A DNA stretch of 64,000 bases from Paenilisteria newyorkensis (GTDB lineage Bacteria; Bacillota; Bacilli; Lactobacillales; Listeriaceae), in contig NZ_JNFB01000040.1 of the NCBI RefSeq assembly GCF_000766145.1, positions 120,643-184,642 of the forward strand. Reading direction: 5' to 3'. The translations under genes and the position numbers were made by a program. Position 1 is the stretch's first letter; each line of letters starts with the position of its first letter. Below are positions 1 through 11,068 of this stretch, one piece after another. Under the pieces are notes generated by a model. The model had not been told where the DNA came from. It did not search any database and was given only the letters and a program-made list of their open reading frames with translations.

Positions 1-120
1 TGCTTTTTGACCTTTGTGACCGCGTCCTGATGTCTTACCGTTACCAGAACTCATACCACGACCAACACGATTACGCTCTTTACGAGAACCTTCTGCAGGT
101 TTAAGTTCGTGAAGTTTCAT
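1..120 (-). CDS. rplO: 50S ribosomal protein L15 (5' part only)
   Basis: Encodes the first 40 residues of L15, a late-assembling large-subunit protein; the rest lies beyond the left edge of the window. The reading begins [20 protein letters not shown] and continues into the Gly/Ser/Lys-rich segment ([18 protein letters not shown]) typical of the L15 N-terminus. A strong AGGAGG-type ribosome site precedes the ATG. It follows rpmD in the spc part of the operon, the usual Firmicute order. Truncation is due to the window boundary, not mutation. Confidence 0.95.
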   Translation of the reverse strand, partial: MKLHELKPAEGSRKERNRVGRGMSSGNGKTSGRGHKGQKA

Positions 121-176
121 GTCAAGCACCTCCTCCTAATTTATGATTTTATTCATTTAAAAATTGTAGTAATAGC

Positions 177-356
177 TTAAACTTCTTTAACGTCCACTAA
201 ATGACTAACTTTAGTGATCATCCCACGAATTGCAGGATTATCTTCTTTTACAACAACAGAATTAGTTTTTCCCAAGCCTAGAGCTTGAACTGTTTTGCGT
301 TGTGGTTGAGGGCGTCCGATTAAGCTACGTTTTAGAGTAATTTCTAATTTCGCCAT
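177..356 (-). CDS. rpmD: 50S ribosomal protein L30
   Basis: A 59-codon gene starting [19 protein letters not shown] and ending SHLVDVKEV. The length and the start fit the short bacterial L30 of the large subunit. The hallmark Ser-x-Ile-Gly-Arg segment follows the first strand, and GLGK-x-N sits mid-protein. It lies between rpsE and rplO in the conserved spc order, with an AAGGAGG-like site upstream of the ATG. Confidence 0.95.
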
Positions 357-372
357 AACGTTTATTCCCTCC

Positions 373-876
373 TTATCCTAGTAATTCTTCAACTGTTTTG
401 CCGCGTAATTTCGCAACATCTTCAGCTTTTTTAAGTTGTTTGATACCATCGAATGTAGCGCGAACCATGTTGATTGGTGTGTTAGATCCTAGTGATTTAC
501 TAGACACATCAGCAACACCAGCTAACTCAAGGACGGCACGAACTGGACCACCAGCAGTTACACCAGAACCGGCGCTTGCAGGTTTTAGGAGAATTTCTCC
601 ACCACCAAAATGACCGATTGCTGTGTGTGGGATTGTAGTGTCAACAGTTGGTACGAAGATCATATTCTTCTTAGCATCGTCAATTGCTTTACGGATCGCA
701 TCTGGAACTTCTTGCGCTTTACCAGTACCGAATCCAACATGACCGTTTTTATCTCCAACGACTACGAGCGCTGAAAAACGGAAACGACGACCACCCTTAA
801 CTACTTTCGCAACACGGTTGATAGTAACTACGCGTTCTTCTAATTCTAATTTGTTTCCATCGATTTGTTGAGGCAT
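373..876 (-). CDS. rpsE: 30S ribosomal protein S5
   Basis: S5 (167 aa) of the small subunit, involved in decoding fidelity and in mRNA entry. The N-terminal double-stranded-RNA-binding-like domain (about residues 11-75) carries [18 protein letters not shown] and [14 protein letters not shown]. The C-terminal ribosomal S5 domain follows, with the Gly-rich segment around residue 100. The spectinomycin-loop region [11 protein letters not shown] looks intact, with no obvious deletion. The gene is in the spc operon between rplR and rpmD, and the start is supported by a GGAGGGA site. Confidence 0.96.
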
Positions 877-897
877 GTAAGTTGTCCCTCCTTCTTA

Positions 898-1257
898 TTA
901 AAATTCCAATCCATTTTCACGAGCAGATTCAGCTAAAGCTTTTACGCGACCATGATATAAATAACCACCGCGGTCAAATACAACAGCTTTAACGCCTTTT
1001 TCTGTAGCGCGTTTTGCAACGATTTCGCCTACTTTTGTAGCAGCGTCAACTTTTGACTCAGCTTTAGGGAAATCTTTATCTACGTTAGATGCGCTAGCGA
1101 TTGTTACACCGTTAACATCATCGATAAGTTGAGCATAAATGTTCTTGTTCGAACGGAATACGTTCAAACGTGGACGAGCTGCTGTTCCAGAAATCTTAGA
1201 ACGAACACGACCATGTCTTTTTTTACGCACTTTATTTTTGTCGATTTTGGTAATCAC
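898..1257 (-). CDS. rplR: 50S ribosomal protein L18
   Basis: L18 (119 aa) binds 5S rRNA and the central protuberance. The basic N-terminus ([20 protein letters not shown]) and the C-terminal [19 protein letters not shown] are diagnostic. I chose the GTG at 1257. The in-frame GTG three codons upstream lies inside the ribosome-binding sequence itself (GAGGTG), and the shorter form gives the length usual for relatives. Neighbours rplF and rpsE are in standard order. Confidence 0.93.
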   Translation of the reverse strand: MITKIDKNKVRKKRHGRVRSKISGTAARPRLNVFRSNKNIYAQLIDDVNGVTIASASNVDKDFPKAESKVDAATKVGEIVAKRATEKGVKAVVFDRGGYLYHGRVKALAESARENGLEF

Positions 1258-1290
1258 ACGACTCACCTCTTCTCTTAGCTTTATGCGGCA

Positions 1291-1827
1291 TTATTTACCG
1301 GTTTTACCTTCTTTACGACGTACAAATTCGCCTTCGTAACGGATACCTTTACCTTTGTAAGGCTCTGGTGGACGTACGGAACGGATATTTGCAGCCAATT
1401 CGCCAACGTGTTCTTTGTTAATACCGCGAACGATAACTTTCGTATTCGCTGGTACTTCCACTTCAACACCTGGACGAGCTTCGAATTCTACTGGATGCGA
1501 GTAACCTACGTTTAAAACAAGAGTAGTACCTTGTTTTGCAGCACGGTAACCGACACCAATAAGCTCAAGAGTTTTTTCGTAGCCTTCAGATACACCGACA
1601 ACCATGTTATTTAGAATAGCACGTGTCGTACCATGAAGAGCACGGTGTGTTTTATTGTCAGAAGGACGAGTCACATTGATCTCGCTGCCTTCGATATTGA
1701 TTGAGATATCTGGGTTAAAAGTTTTTACAAGCTCACCTTTAGGACCCTTAACAGTTGCTGTTGAACCATCTAATGTTACAGTAACACCAGCTGGGATAAC
1801 AATTGTTTTTTTACCTATACGGGACAT
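1291..1827 (-). CDS. rplF: 50S ribosomal protein L6
   Basis: L6 (178 aa) has two tandem L6 folds and sits near the factor-binding site. It starts [15 protein letters not shown] and ends with the conserved [24 protein letters not shown] tail. Length is normal. It is transcribed with rpsH upstream and rplR downstream, with a GGAGGTG site before the ATG. Confidence 0.96.
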   Translation of the reverse strand: MSRIGKKTIVIPAGVTVTLDGSTATVKGPKGELVKTFNPDISINIEGSEINVTRPSDNKTHRALHGTTRAILNNMVVGVSEGYEKTLELIGVGYRAAKQGTTLVLNVGYSHPVEFEARPGVEVEVPANTKVIVRGINKEHVGELAANIRSVRPPEPYKGKGIRYEGEFVRRKEGKTGK

Positions 1828-1856
1828 TTATTGCACCTCCTTGTGATTTTCTTGTT

Positions 1857-2255
1857 TTACCAAACGTATGCTAGAACTTCTCCGCCCACTTGTTTAGCGC
1901 GAGCTTCTTTGTCAGTTAACAAACCTTGAGAAGTAGATACAATTGCAATACCTAAACCGTTAAGTACTTTTGGTACCTCATCAGCTTTAGCGTAAACACG
2001 AAGACCTGGCTTACTGATACGCTTAAGTCCAGTAATTACACGCTCGTTAGCTGCACCATATTTAAGGAAAACACGGATTGTACCTTGTTTGTCGTCTTGA
2101 ATATACTCAACATCACGTACGAAACCTTCTCTTTTAAGGATTTCAGCGACTTCTTTTTTGATTTTTGAAGCAGGAACTTCTAATTTATCGTGACGTACCA
2201 TATTGGCATTACGAATACGAGTTAGAAAATCTGCGATAGGATCTGTCATCACCAT
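1857..2255 (-). CDS. rpsH: 30S ribosomal protein S8
   Basis: S8 (132 aa) binds 16S helix 21 and, in many bacteria, its own spc operon mRNA. Family marks are [15 protein letters not shown] at the N-terminus, [11 protein letters not shown] mid-protein, and the ending [10 protein letters not shown]...GGEVLAYVW. The start could be the first ATG (MVMTD) or the third codon. I kept the first because of the AAGGAGG site upstream and because relatives begin MVMTD. Confidence 0.95.
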   Translation of the reverse strand: MVMTDPIADFLTRIRNANMVRHDKLEVPASKIKKEVAEILKREGFVRDVEYIQDDKQGTIRVFLKYGAANERVITGLKRISKPGLRVYAKADEVPKVLNGLGIAIVSTSQGLLTDKEARAKQVGGEVLAYVW

Positions 2256-2287
2256 GAAAAATTTACCTCCTTCCCATTATTGGGTTT

Positions 2288-2473
2288 TTACCAGCTTGCT
2301 TTTCTGACGCCGGGAATTTGTCCTTTATAGGCAAGTTCACGGAAGCAGATACGGCATAGTCTAAATTTGCGAATAACGGAATGTGGACGACCACAACGTT
2401 CACAACGAGTGTAAGCTTGAACAGGATGTTTCGGTGTGCGTTTTTGCTTCGCGATCATTGATTTTTTAGCCAC
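2288..2473 (-). CDS. rpsN: 30S ribosomal protein S14, zinc type
   Basis: The 61-residue C+ (zinc-binding) form of S14. The motif [10 protein letters not shown]...FRLCRICF supplies four cysteines as CxxC-x(n)-CxxC. This is the spc-operon form found in Firmicutes (rpsZ type), as opposed to the longer zinc-free paralogue induced under zinc limitation. The start is a GTG preceded by a GGAGGCG site. Neighbours are rplE and rpsH. Confidence 0.95.
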   Translation of the reverse strand: MAKKSMIAKQKRTPKHPVQAYTRCERCGRPHSVIRKFRLCRICFRELAYKGQIPGVRKASW

Positions 2474-2512
2474 GTTTGCGCCTCCCTACTTATTTATTGA
2501 TTACTATTTGGA

Positions 2513-3052
2513 TTACTTTTGAAACGGCATTCCAACATGTGTCAGTAATTCTTTTGATTCTTCGTCAGATTTGGCAGTAGTAACGATTACTACGTCCATT
2601 CCGCGAACTTTACTTACTTTATCGTAATCAATTTCAGGGAAAATTAATTGCTCTCTAACACCTAGCGTGTAGTTACCGCGACCGTCGAAGGCTTTTTTAG
2701 AAACCCCACGGAAGTCACGAACACGTGGTAAGGAAACAGTAATTAATTTGTCTAAGAAATCATACATGCGATCTCCACGTAGCGTTACTTTCGCACCGAT
2801 TGGCATTCCTTCACGAAGACGGAAACCAGCGATTGAATTTTTCGCTTTTGTGATTACAGGTTTTTGACCAGTGATTAGAGCTAACTCTTCCACTGCACTA
2901 TCCAAAACTTTCGCATTTGCTGTTGCGTCACCAACACCAGTGTTGATTACGATTTTGTCGATTTTTGGTACCTCCATTACGGAGTCATAATTGAATTTGC
3001 TCATTAAAGCAGGAACAATTTCCTTAAGATATCTATCTTTAAGGCGATTCAT
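2513..3052 (-). CDS. rplE: 50S ribosomal protein L5
   Basis: L5 (179 aa) binds 5S rRNA and contacts the P-site tRNA. It begins [20 protein letters not shown]. The conserved core [14 protein letters not shown], the loop [23 protein letters not shown] and the FPEIDYDKV segment are all present. Length is normal. The gene sits between rplX and rpsN, and an AGGGAGG-like site precedes the ATG. Confidence 0.96.
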   Translation of the reverse strand: MNRLKDRYLKEIVPALMSKFNYDSVMEVPKIDKIVINTGVGDATANAKVLDSAVEELALITGQKPVITKAKNSIAGFRLREGMPIGAKVTLRGDRMYDFLDKLITVSLPRVRDFRGVSKKAFDGRGNYTLGVREQLIFPEIDYDKVSKVRGMDVVIVTTAKSDEESKELLTHVGMPFQK

Positions 3053-3080
3053 GTAATATTCCCTCCTTCCTCAAATACTT

Positions 3081-3401
3081 TTATTTAGTTGCGTCTTTTA
3101 TAACTTCACCGGATTTTTTAGCTACGCGTACTTTCTTACCATCCTTGATTTCACGGTTCACACGAGTTGGTTCACCAGTCTTAGGATCGATAAGCATTAC
3201 GTTAGATACGTGAATCGGTGCTTCAACATTTAAAATTCCACCTTGCGGGTTAACGTTTGATGGTTTTGTATGTTTTTTAACCATGTTAAGTCCTTCAACG
3301 ATCACGCGATCTTTCTTAGGGAACGCAGCGATAATTTTGCCGGATTTACCTTTATCTTTACCAGTAATAACTTGAACTTTATCACCTTTTTTGACATGCA
3401 T
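3081..3401 (-). CDS. rplX: 50S ribosomal protein L24
   Basis: L24 initiates large-subunit assembly. The KOW motif is at the N-terminus ([20 protein letters not shown]), followed by [22 protein letters not shown] placed the start at the ATG of MHVKKGD. An in-frame GTG four codons upstream is part of the AAGGAGGTG ribosome site, and the ATG has proper spacing. The gene lies between rplN and rplE. Confidence 0.94.
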   Translation of the reverse strand: MHVKKGDKVQVITGKDKGKSGKIIAAFPKKDRVIVEGLNMVKKHTKPSNVNPQGGILNVEAPIHVSNVMLIDPKTGEPTRVNREIKDGKKVRVAKKSGEVIKDATK

Positions 3402-3439
3402 TGGGTCTAGCACCTCCTTGAGATTGAAACTACAGTATT

Positions 3440-3829
<390 letters not shown>

Positions 3830-3882
3830 TTACAATCAGGAAATTTATTTTTCCTAGTAAAACGATTATTACGAGTCACGAT

Positions 3883-4146
3883 TTAAACTAATACAGCTTT
3901 CTCAACAACATCTAGTAAGCGGAAACGTTTAGTCGCCGATAATGGACGAGTTTCAGCAATGCGTACTAGATCGCCTGTTTTAGCTACATTATTTTCATCA
4001 TGCGCTTTGAATTTTTTAGAATACTTCACTCGCTTGCCATAAAGCGTGTGTTTCTTATACGTTTCAACAACGACAGTAATTGTTTTATCCATTTTGTCGG
4101 ATACAACACGTCCTGTATATACTTTACGTTGGTTACGTTCAGACAT
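3883..4146 (-). CDS. rpsQ: 30S ribosomal protein S17
   Basis: S17 (87 aa) has an OB fold and binds 16S helix 11. [17 protein letters not shown] and the C-terminal [20 protein letters not shown] are diagnostic. It lies between rpmC and rplN, and the ATG is preceded by an AGGAGG site. Confidence 0.95.
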   Translation of the reverse strand: MSERNQRKVYTGRVVSDKMDKTITVVVETYKKHTLYGKRVKYSKKFKAHDENNVAKTGDLVRIAETRPLSATKRFRLLDVVEKAVLV

Positions 4147-4173
4147 GTATTAAAACCTCCTCCTGAATTAATT

Positions 4174-4365
4174 TTAGGCAAGTTCTCTTTCACGAACGAT
4201 TGTTTTCATACGAGCAATCGCTTTGCGTACTTCACGGATACGTGCAGTGTTTTCCAATTGGCCAGTAGCTAATTGAAAGCGCAGGTTGAAGAGCTCTTCT
4301 TTTAGAGATTTCTCTTTATCTTGAATTTCAGTAGTGGACAATTCACGGATATCAGTTGCTTTCAT
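4174..4365 (-). CDS. rpmC: 50S ribosomal protein L29
   Basis: L29 (63 aa) is helical and sits near the exit tunnel, next to the SRP and trigger factor docking site. Core: [19 protein letters not shown] followed by [13 protein letters not shown]. The chosen ATG (MKATDIREL) gives the usual length. Codons upstream overlap the end of rplP and contain the GGTGGTG ribosome site. The short overlap with rplP implies translational coupling. Confidence 0.93.
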   Translation of the reverse strand: MKATDIRELSTTEIQDKEKSLKEELFNLRFQLATGQLENTARIREVRKAIARMKTIVRERELA

Positions 4366-4789
4366 TTGCTTCACCACCAATTTCTTCGCGTTTCACGATT
4401 TTTGTTTTAACAGGTAGTTTATGTGCTGCAAGACGTAATGCTTCACGCGCTACTTCTTCAGGTACACCTGCGATTTCGAACATAATTTTGCCACGTTTAA
4501 CTGGGCTTACCCAACCTTCCGGAGCACCTTTACCTTTACCCATCCGAACGCCGATTGGCTTAGATGTGTAAGATTTATGAGGGAAAATTTTAATCCAAAC
4601 TTTACCGCCACGTTTCATGTAACGAGTCATTGCAATACGGGCAGCTTCGATTTGACGGTTAGTGATCCATGAAGCATCAACTGCTTGTAGACCATACTCA
4701 CCAAATGCTACTTCTGTTCCGCCTTTTGCGCGTCCACGCATGTTACCACGGAACTCACGACGGTATTTAACACGTTTTGGAACTAACAT
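4352..4789 (-). CDS. rplP: 50S ribosomal protein L16
   Basis: L16 (145 aa) helps position A-site tRNA. It opens [19 protein letters not shown], with the invariant [16 protein letters not shown] and [13 protein letters not shown] segments. The C-terminus runs into rpmC. Length is normal. Confidence 0.96.
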   Translation of the reverse strand: MLVPKRVKYRREFRGNMRGRAKGGTEVAFGEYGLQAVDASWITNRQIEAARIAMTRYMKRGGKVWIKIFPHKSYTSKPIGVRMGKGKGAPEGWVSPVKRGKIMFEIAGVPEEVAREALRLAAHKLPVKTKIVKREEIGGEANESN

Positions 4790-4791
4790 TA

Positions 4792-5448
4792 TTATTTTCC
4801 TCCTTCCACATTTGTTTTCTTCGTAGGAAGGACTTCACCGCGGTAGATCCAGACTTTAACGCCTAGTTTACCATAAGTTGTGTCAGCTTCTTCCCATGCG
4901 TAGTCGATGTCGGCACGCAATGTATGAAGAGGAACTGTTCCTTCACTGTAATGTTCCGCACGAGCGATATCCGCTCCACCTAGACGGCCGGAAACTTGAG
5001 TTTTAATACCACGAGCACCCGCACGCATTGTACGTTGGATAGCTTGTTTTTGTGCACGACGGAACGATACACGGCTTTCTAATTGACGAGCGATACCTTC
5101 AGCAACTAATTTAGCATCAAGATCAGCTCTTTTAATTTCTACGATATTGATATGAACTCGTTTACCTGTAAGTTCATTTAGGTTTTTACGTAAAGATTCA
5201 ACCTCAGATCCACCTTTACCGATAACCATTCCTGGTTTAGCAGTGTGGATTGTGATGTTTACACGGCTTGCAGCGCGTTCGATTTCGATACGAGATACAG
5301 AAGCATCTGATAAGTTTTTCGCGATATAATCACGGATACGTATATCTTCATGTAAGAAGTTCGCGTATTCTTTACCAGCATACCATTTTGAATCCCAATC
5401 ACGAATGATACCGACACGCATACCAATTGGATGTATTTTTTGGCCCAC
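4792..5448 (-). CDS. rpsC: 30S ribosomal protein S3
   Basis: S3 (218 aa) lines the mRNA entry channel. The N-terminal KH domain includes [16 protein letters not shown] (GxxG loop). The C-terminal domain carries [22 protein letters not shown] and [13 protein letters not shown]. It follows rplV with 3 nt between them, and is normal in length. Confidence 0.96.
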   Translation of the reverse strand: MGQKIHPIGMRVGIIRDWDSKWYAGKEYANFLHEDIRIRDYIAKNLSDASVSRIEIERAASRVNITIHTAKPGMVIGKGGSEVESLRKNLNELTGKRVHINIVEIKRADLDAKLVAEGIARQLESRVSFRRAQKQAIQRTMRAGARGIKTQVSGRLGGADIARAEHYSEGTVPLHTLRADIDYAWEEADTTYGKLGVKVWIYRGEVLPTKKTNVEGGK

Positions 5449-5451
5449 GAA

Positions 5452-5796
5452 TTATCCCTCCTCGACTTCAGATACCACGACTGTGATGTGGCTTGTACGT
5501 TTATTTATTGCGCTTGCGCGTCCCATTGCACGTGGACGGAAACGTTTCAATGTTGGGCCTTCGTCAACGAATGCCTCAGAAATTACTAAGTTATTTACAT
5601 CTAAATCATAATTGTGCTCAGCGTTTGCGACTGCTGATTTTAAAACTTTCTCGATAACCGGAGAAGCTGCTTTTGGAGTAAGTTTTAAAATAGCAACGGC
5701 TTCGCCGACTTGCTTACCACGGATTAGATCGATTACCAATCTAACTTTACGAGGAGCAATACGAACAGTTTTTGCAACGGCTTTTGCAGTTGTCAT
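5452..5796 (-). CDS. rplV: 50S ribosomal protein L22
   Basis: L22 (114 aa) lines the peptide exit tunnel. The N-terminal [20 protein letters not shown] and the beta-hairpin region [21 protein letters not shown] are conserved. The hairpin is where macrolide-resistance insertions or deletions occur in other species, and no length change is visible here. Neighbours are rpsS and rpsC. Confidence 0.96.
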   Translation of the reverse strand: MTTAKAVAKTVRIAPRKVRLVIDLIRGKQVGEAVAILKLTPKAASPVIEKVLKSAVANAEHNYDLDVNNLVISEAFVDEGPTLKRFRPRAMGRASAINKRTSHITVVVSEVEEG

Positions 5797-5815
5797 CAGG
5801 ATATCCTCCTCTCAA

Positions 5816-6094
5816 TTAACGTCTTGTTTTTTTATCGTCGCCCGCATGACCGCGGTACGTACGAGTTGGTGCGAATTCACCTAATTTATGTCCTACCATA
5901 TCTTCTTGGATATAGACTGGAACGTGTTTGCGACCGTCATATACAGCAATCGTTTGACCAACGAATACTGGGAAAATTGTTGAACGACGAGACCAAGTTT
6001 TAATAACTTGTTTCTTTTCGCTTGCATCCGCTGCCTCAACTTTTTTCATCAAATGATCATCTACAAAAGGTCCTTTTTTCAAGCTACGACCCAT
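5816..6094 (-). CDS. rpsS: 30S ribosomal protein S19
   Basis: S19 (92 aa) is in the small-subunit head. It begins [19 protein letters not shown] and contains [23 protein letters not shown] and [15 protein letters not shown]. It follows rplB by about 90 nt, in which I see only the ribosome-binding site. Confidence 0.96.
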   Translation of the reverse strand: MGRSLKKGPFVDDHLMKKVEAADASEKKQVIKTWSRRSTIFPVFVGQTIAVYDGRKHVPVYIQEDMVGHKLGEFAPTRTYRGHAGDDKKTRR

Positions 6095-6184
6095 GTCGGA
6101 ACCTCCCTTCGCATAGTCAGGAATCGGAAAGCTTGAGCTTGCCCGTTCCTGCTACCTATAAATTCGTTTAAATGACAAATCCAA

Positions 6185-7018
6185 TTATTTTTTCTTACGA
6201 CGACGTACGATAAATTTATCGGAGTTATTGTTTTTCTTACGAGTTTTATAACCAAGTGTTGGTTTGCCCCAAGGAGACATTGGTGATTTACGTCCGATTG
6301 GTGCTTTACCTTCACCACCACCGTGTGGGTGATCGTTCGGGTTCATGACAGATCCACGAACTGTTGGGCGTTTACCCATCCAACGTGAACGACCTGCTTT
6401 ACCAATGTTGATAAGTTCGTGTTGTTCGTTACCAACTTGGCCGATAGTAGCACGACAAGTAGAAAGAATCATACGAACCTCACCAGAGTTAAGACGGATT
6501 AATACGTATTTGCCTTCTTTACCAAGTACTTGAGCACTTGTTCCAGCTGAACGTACTAATTGTCCACCTTTACCAGGTTTCATTTCGATATTGTGGATAA
6601 CAGTACCCACTGGAATATCTTTAAGTTCTAGCGCGTTACCAACTTTGATATCCGCCTCTGAACCTGAATAAATTGTTTGGCCTACTTCTAAGCCTTTCGC
6701 TGCGATGATGTAGCGTTTTTCTCCATCAACGTAGTGAATTAATGCGATGTTTGCAGAACGGTTAGGATCATATTCGATCGTAGCAACGCGTCCTGGAATA
6801 CCATCTTTATTACGTTTAAAATCGATCACGCGGTATTGACGTTTATGTCCTCCACCGTGATGACGAACAGTTAACTTACCTTGGTTATTACGACCAGCCT
6901 TCTTTTTCAGAGGACGTAGTAAAGCTTTTTCTGGAGTACTTGTAGTAATCTCAGCAAAATCTGAACTCGTCATGTGACGACGGCCGTTTGTGGTAGGTTT
7001 ATACTTTTTAATCGCCAT
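6185..7018 (-). CDS. rplB: 50S ribosomal protein L2
   Basis: L2 (277 aa) is needed for subunit association and peptidyltransferase activity. It begins [21 protein letters not shown] and contains [18 protein letters not shown]. The C-terminal segment [21 protein letters not shown] carries the conserved His region near the active centre. Full length, between rplW and rpsS. Confidence 0.97.
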   Translation of the reverse strand: MAIKKYKPTTNGRRHMTSSDFAEITTSTPEKALLRPLKKKAGRNNQGKLTVRHHGGGHKRQYRVIDFKRNKDGIPGRVATIEYDPNRSANIALIHYVDGEKRYIIAAKGLEVGQTIYSGSEADIKVGNALELKDIPVGTVIHNIEMKPGKGGQLVRSAGTSAQVLGKEGKYVLIRLNSGEVRMILSTCRATIGQVGNEQHELINIGKAGRSRWMGKRPTVRGSVMNPNDHPHGGGEGKAPIGRKSPMSPWGKPTLGYKTRKKNNNSDKFIVRRRKKK

Positions 7019-7055
7019 TGTATTCCCTCCTCTATTAGTTCAATTCATAGAAGTA

Positions 7056-7340
7056 TTAAACTTCGAAAAATTGGATTTCTTTGCTATCGCCAGTAAGTGT
7101 CACGATAGCTTTACGACGCTTGTTTGTATAGCCAGCGTAACGGCCCATGCGTTTCATTTTACCTTTGTAGTTCATTACGTTTACTTTCGCAACTTTCACT
7201 TCGAAAATTTCTTCGATAGCTTTTTTTACGTGCGTTTTAGTAGCGCGTGTATCAACTTCAAATGTATATTTCTTGTCGTCTAAAACACTTGTTGATTGCT
7301 CAGTGATAATTGGGCGCTTAATGATGTCGCGTGCATCCAT
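7056..7340 (-). CDS. rplW: 50S ribosomal protein L23
   Basis: L23 (94 aa) is the docking site for trigger factor and SRP at the exit tunnel. [25 protein letters not shown] and the [20 protein letters not shown] loop match the family. Its start codon abuts the end of rplD, so the two are probably translationally coupled. Confidence 0.96.
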   Translation of the reverse strand: MDARDIIKRPIITEQSTSVLDDKKYTFEVDTRATKTHVKKAIEEIFEVKVAKVNVMNYKGKMKRMGRYAGYTNKRRKAIVTLTGDSKEIQFFEV

Positions 7341-7963
7341 TATGCAAGCACCTCCTCTACTTGTTCAAGAGCTGCTTTCGTGATAATTAACTTATCATGT
7401 TTAGCAACATCTAGTACTGAGATACTTTGAGCTGGAATAACTTTAATGCCTTGTAAGTTACGTGCAGATAGTTCTACATTTTCACTTTCATCGGCTACTA
7501 CTACCAATGCTTTTGTATCTACAGAGATATTTTTAAGGAAAGCCGTGAATTCTTTAGTCTTAGGAGCAGAGAAAGTTAAACCTTCCAATACTACTAGGCT
7601 CTCTTCTTTTACTTTAGAAGAAAGGATCGATTTGATCGCTAAACGACGAACTTTCTTAGGTAATTTGTAAGCATAGCTACGTGGTGTTGGGCCGAATACG
7701 ACTCCACCTCCACGCCATTGTGGGGAACGAATCGAACCTTGACGGGCACGACCAGTACCTTTTTGACGCCATGGTTTACGTCCACCGCCGCGTACTTCTG
7801 AGCGGCCTTTTACTTTATGAGTTCCTTGACGTAAGGAAGCTCGTTGACTCAAAATTACATCAACAACCACTTTTTCATTTGGTTCAATACCGAAAATAGT
7901 ATCGTTAAGTGTAATTTCGCCAGCTTTTGTTCCATCTTGTTTCAATAAAGCTACGTTGGGCAT
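7340..7963 (-). CDS. rplD: 50S ribosomal protein L4
   Basis: L4 (207 aa) reaches into the exit tunnel and in several bacteria represses its own S10 operon. The tunnel loop [23 protein letters not shown] is intact. The ATG at 7963 ([11 protein letters not shown]) was chosen because an AAAGGAGG site sits just upstream and the in-frame upstream codons overlap that site. Confidence 0.95.
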   Translation of the reverse strand: MPNVALLKQDGTKAGEITLNDTIFGIEPNEKVVVDVILSQRASLRQGTHKVKGRSEVRGGGRKPWRQKGTGRARQGSIRSPQWRGGGVVFGPTPRSYAYKLPKKVRRLAIKSILSSKVKEESLVVLEGLTFSAPKTKEFTAFLKNISVDTKALVVVADESENVELSARNLQGIKVIPAQSISVLDVAKHDKLIITKAALEQVEEVLA

Positions 7964-7989
7964 TTTGTTAGTCCTCCTTTCCAATTAAA

Positions 7990-8619
7990 TTATCTTGATT
8001 TGTTAGCTGTTTTGATTTGGATAAGTGCTTTTTTAGCTCCTGGAACGTTTCCTTTAACTAAAAGAACATTTTTCTCAACATCAACTTTGACGATTTCTAG
8101 GTTTTGGATAGTGATTTGATCTCCACCCATACGACCTGGAAGTAATTTATTTTTGAATACACGGTTAGGTGCTACGGGACCCATTGAACCTGGGCGACGA
8201 TGGTAACGAGAACCATGGGACATTGGGCCACGGGATTGTCCGTGACGTTTAATAACACCTTGGAAACCTTTACCTTTCGATACGCCTGTCGCGTCAACGA
8301 TGTCACCTTCTGCGAATACGTCTACTTTAATTTCTGCACCAATCTCATACTCGTCTAAGTTTACATCGCGTAATTCGCGAATGAAGCGCTTAGGAGTAGT
8401 ATTGGCTTTTTCTACATGACCTTTTTCGGGTTTGTTTGACAATTTTTCGCGTTTATCCTCGAAACCGATTTGAATTGCTTCATATCCGTCCGTATCAACT
8501 GTTTTCTTTTGAAGTACTACGTTAGCACCTGCTTCGATAACTGTTACTGGAATAAGTTCGCCGTTTTCAGTGAAAACTTGTGTCATCCCTACTTTTCTAC
8601 CTAAGATTCCTTTGGTCAT
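7990..8619 (-). CDS. rplC: 50S ribosomal protein L3
   Basis: L3 (209 aa) is an early assembly protein near the peptidyltransferase centre. It begins [16 protein letters not shown]. The central extension [23 protein letters not shown] and the RRPGSMGP motif are present. Linezolid/tiamulin-resistance substitutions map to this loop region elsewhere, and nothing unusual is visible. The ATG has an AGGAGGTG site. Confidence 0.96.
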   Translation of the reverse strand: MTKGILGRKVGMTQVFTENGELIPVTVIEAGANVVLQKKTVDTDGYEAIQIGFEDKREKLSNKPEKGHVEKANTTPKRFIRELRDVNLDEYEIGAEIKVDVFAEGDIVDATGVSKGKGFQGVIKRHGQSRGPMSHGSRYHRRPGSMGPVAPNRVFKNKLLPGRMGGDQITIQNLEIVKVDVEKNVLLVKGNVPGAKKALIQIKTANKSR

Positions 8620-8650
8620 GAGTCACACCTCCTGTTATTTTGGATTTTTA

Positions 8651-9171
<521 letters not shown>

Positions 9172-9223
9172 CGATTTTGTGAAAAAACTTTTTTATTGCT
9201 GATTTTGTGATTTTTAGGCGTGC

Positions 9224-9266
9224 AAAAAGGCTTAAAATCGTTGGGTTGATTCATAGCCTTTTTGCC
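9224..9266 (-). terminator. Terminator at the end of the fmnB-dmkA-ecfT unit
   Basis: A near-perfect inverted repeat CAAAAAGGCT...AGCCTTTTTG lies just 3' of the ecfT stop and upstream of the S10 promoter. A- and T-rich stem ends on both sides mean it could work in either direction. It isolates the EET genes from the ribosomal operon. Confidence 0.75.
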
Positions 9267-9274
9267 ATTGCTTA

Positions 9275-10075
9275 TTATGAAATTCTTAGCGTCACAAGCG
9301 CCGTGGTTAGGGCAACCAATACGAGAGCTGCTACTAAATCGCACCAGTGCCAATGCAGGATGCGGAATCGGGTTCTTTTTTTATCGCCTTGGTATCCTCT
9401 TGCTTCCATTGCATCTGCTAGGTCTTCGGCTCGGTTGAAGGAGCTGACGAATAGCGGGATGAAGATGGGCACGACGACTTTCATTTGTTCGAATAGGTTC
9501 CCTTCGCCAAAATCAACGCCTCTTGCTCGCTGGGCTTTCATGATTTTATCGGTTTCTTCCATTAAAGTTGGAATGAATCGCAAAGCTACGGAGATCATTA
9601 GGGCAATATCTTGGACTGGCATCTTGAAAATTTTGAATGGCCGTAGTATGTAAGCGATGGCGTCTGTCAGGTCCATAGGTGTCGTTGTCAGCGTGATTAC
9701 CGTCGAGATGAAGATTATCAGCATGAACCGGACGAACACGTATATGCCGTTGATTATGCCGAATGAGGAGATGGCAAATGGTCCCCAGCTAAAATAGATC
9801 GTTCCGCCGCTCGTGAATAGGGCTTGTAGTAATACCGTGAAAAGGATTAGCCAGATTAGCGGTTTCACTCCTTTAATGAAAAAGCGATACGATATGCCGG
9901 TCATGAAAATCACTAAAAACGAGAAAAGCGTTAGTAGCGCGTAGGTTTGCCAGTTGTTCGCTAGAAATAGAATGCCGATGAAGTAAAAACCGGCGATCAG
10001 TTTTGTTCTTGCGTCTAAATGATGGATAAGGGATTCCCCAGGCATAAAGCGCCCAAATATTAATTTATCAAGCAT
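9275..10075 (-). CDS. ecfT: ECF transporter T component (CbiQ/EcfT family), EET-locus copy
   Basis: A 266-aa integral membrane protein, the energy-coupling transmembrane subunit of an ECF-type transporter. It has several hydrophobic segments (about residues 25-65, 95-140 and 240-265). The two Ala-Arg-Gly motifs that couple to the ATPases are present (KAQRARGVDF and MEARGYQ). No ATPase or substrate-binding gene is beside it, so it must use subunits encoded elsewhere. In Listeria the EET system uses an ECF-type transporter to supply flavin outside the membrane, and the location downstream of dmkA fits that role. It starts 21 nt after dmkA with a GAGGGG site. Confidence 0.85.
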   Translation of the reverse strand: MLDKLIFGRFMPGESLIHHLDARTKLIAGFYFIGILFLANNWQTYALLTLFSFLVIFMTGISYRFFIKGVKPLIWLILFTVLLQALFTSGGTIYFSWGPFAISSFGIINGIYVFVRFMLIIFISTVITLTTTPMDLTDAIAYILRPFKIFKMPVQDIALMISVALRFIPTLMEETDKIMKAQRARGVDFGEGNLFEQMKVVVPIFIPLFVSSFNRAEDLADAMEARGYQGDKKRTRFRILHWHWCDLVAALVLVALTTALVTLRIS

Positions 10076-10096
10076 CAGAAATCCCCTCTTTTCTCA

Positions 10097-11053
10097 TTAT
10101 ATATATTTGAAGATTAAACTTGCGGCGAGACAAACGACAATTGCGCTGTTCATGACAACGAAATTTTTGATGGAGATGACGAATGTTTTCGCTTTGATTT
10201 GCTCGGCGTTGAATTTCTGTAAATTTTTAAATACCGGGATAATCGCGAGTAGCGTTACTAGCATGATTGGGCTAAGGAATCCGATGATGACGGAAACGAT
10301 GATCGCCGCAAAAGAGGCATAGTACAGCGCATTAAACAAGATTACCGCGTATTTTTTGCTGATGTAGTATGGCAACGTGTAACGGTGGTTCCGGATATCT
10401 TCCTCTAAATCGCAAATGTTATTGGCTAGCATGATGTTGGCTATCGTGAAAATGCACGGCAAGGACACGACGGCGATTCGGATAACTTCTATTATATTCA
10501 CTTTCACAGTAACCCATTCGCCTGACCAAATCAAGTTTGCGATTCCTGCATCGTAGGCATTCACGTAAATCGCTAGAAACACGATACCAAACCCCATCGT
10601 CACGCCAGAAAAAATTTCTCCAAGCGGCATGCGCGACAATGGGACTGGGCCGAACGTGTATAGAATCCCGATGCAAAAACAGACGAATCCGACCAGCAGG
10701 ACTAGTAAATCCGTTTCTACAACAAGCCAGACACCGAGTCCTGTCGCGATTAAAAACATGACAAAAATCGTGATGATCACTGTTTTTTCCGATATTCGTT
10801 CTTGACCGATGACATTACTCGTCGTCCTGTAGTCATAATCGTGATTGTTCGTCGCTTTCCGGTAGTCCATATAGTTATTAATTGCCGTTGTCGTTAAATC
10901 GAAAATCAACATCGAACCAAAGAAAATCAGCGTGTTCTCCCAATTAAATAAATCATATTGATATACCGCGAATAACGTACCAATGATAAATGGAAAAACA
11001 CTCGCAATCTTCGTCTGGATTTCTACCAATTTCAAAAATGCTGGTATCGACAC
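10097..11053 (-). CDS. dmkA: UbiA-family prenyltransferase for demethylmenaquinone (DmkA)
   Basis: A 318-aa MenA/UbiA-type membrane prenyltransferase that joins a polyprenyl chain to 1,4-dihydroxy-2-naphthoate. Both Asp-rich motifs are visible: NNYMDYRKATNNHDYDYRT (near residue 65) and NNICDLEEDIRNHRYTLP (near residue 205). At least seven hydrophobic segments follow. As a second MenA-like enzyme inside the EET locus, it corresponds to DmkA of L. monocytogenes, which makes the quinone used for extracellular electron transfer. I chose the GTG at 11053. The GTG three codons earlier lies within the AAGGAG ribosome site, while this one has correct spacing. It follows fmnB by about 15 nt. Confidence 0.88.
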   Translation of the reverse strand: MSIPAFLKLVEIQTKIASVFPFIIGTLFAVYQYDLFNWENTLIFFGSMLIFDLTTTAINNYMDYRKATNNHDYDYRTTSNVIGQERISEKTVIITIFVMFLIATGLGVWLVVETDLLVLLVGFVCFCIGILYTFGPVPLSRMPLGEIFSGVTMGFGIVFLAIYVNAYDAGIANLIWSGEWVTVKVNIIEVIRIAVVSLPCIFTIANIMLANNICDLEEDIRNHRYTLPYYISKKYAVILFNALYYASFAAIIVSVIIGFLSPIMLVTLLAIIPVFKNLQKFNAEQIKAKTFVISIKNFVVMNSAIVVCLAASLIFKYI

Positions 11054-11068
11054 TTCTGACACTCCTTT

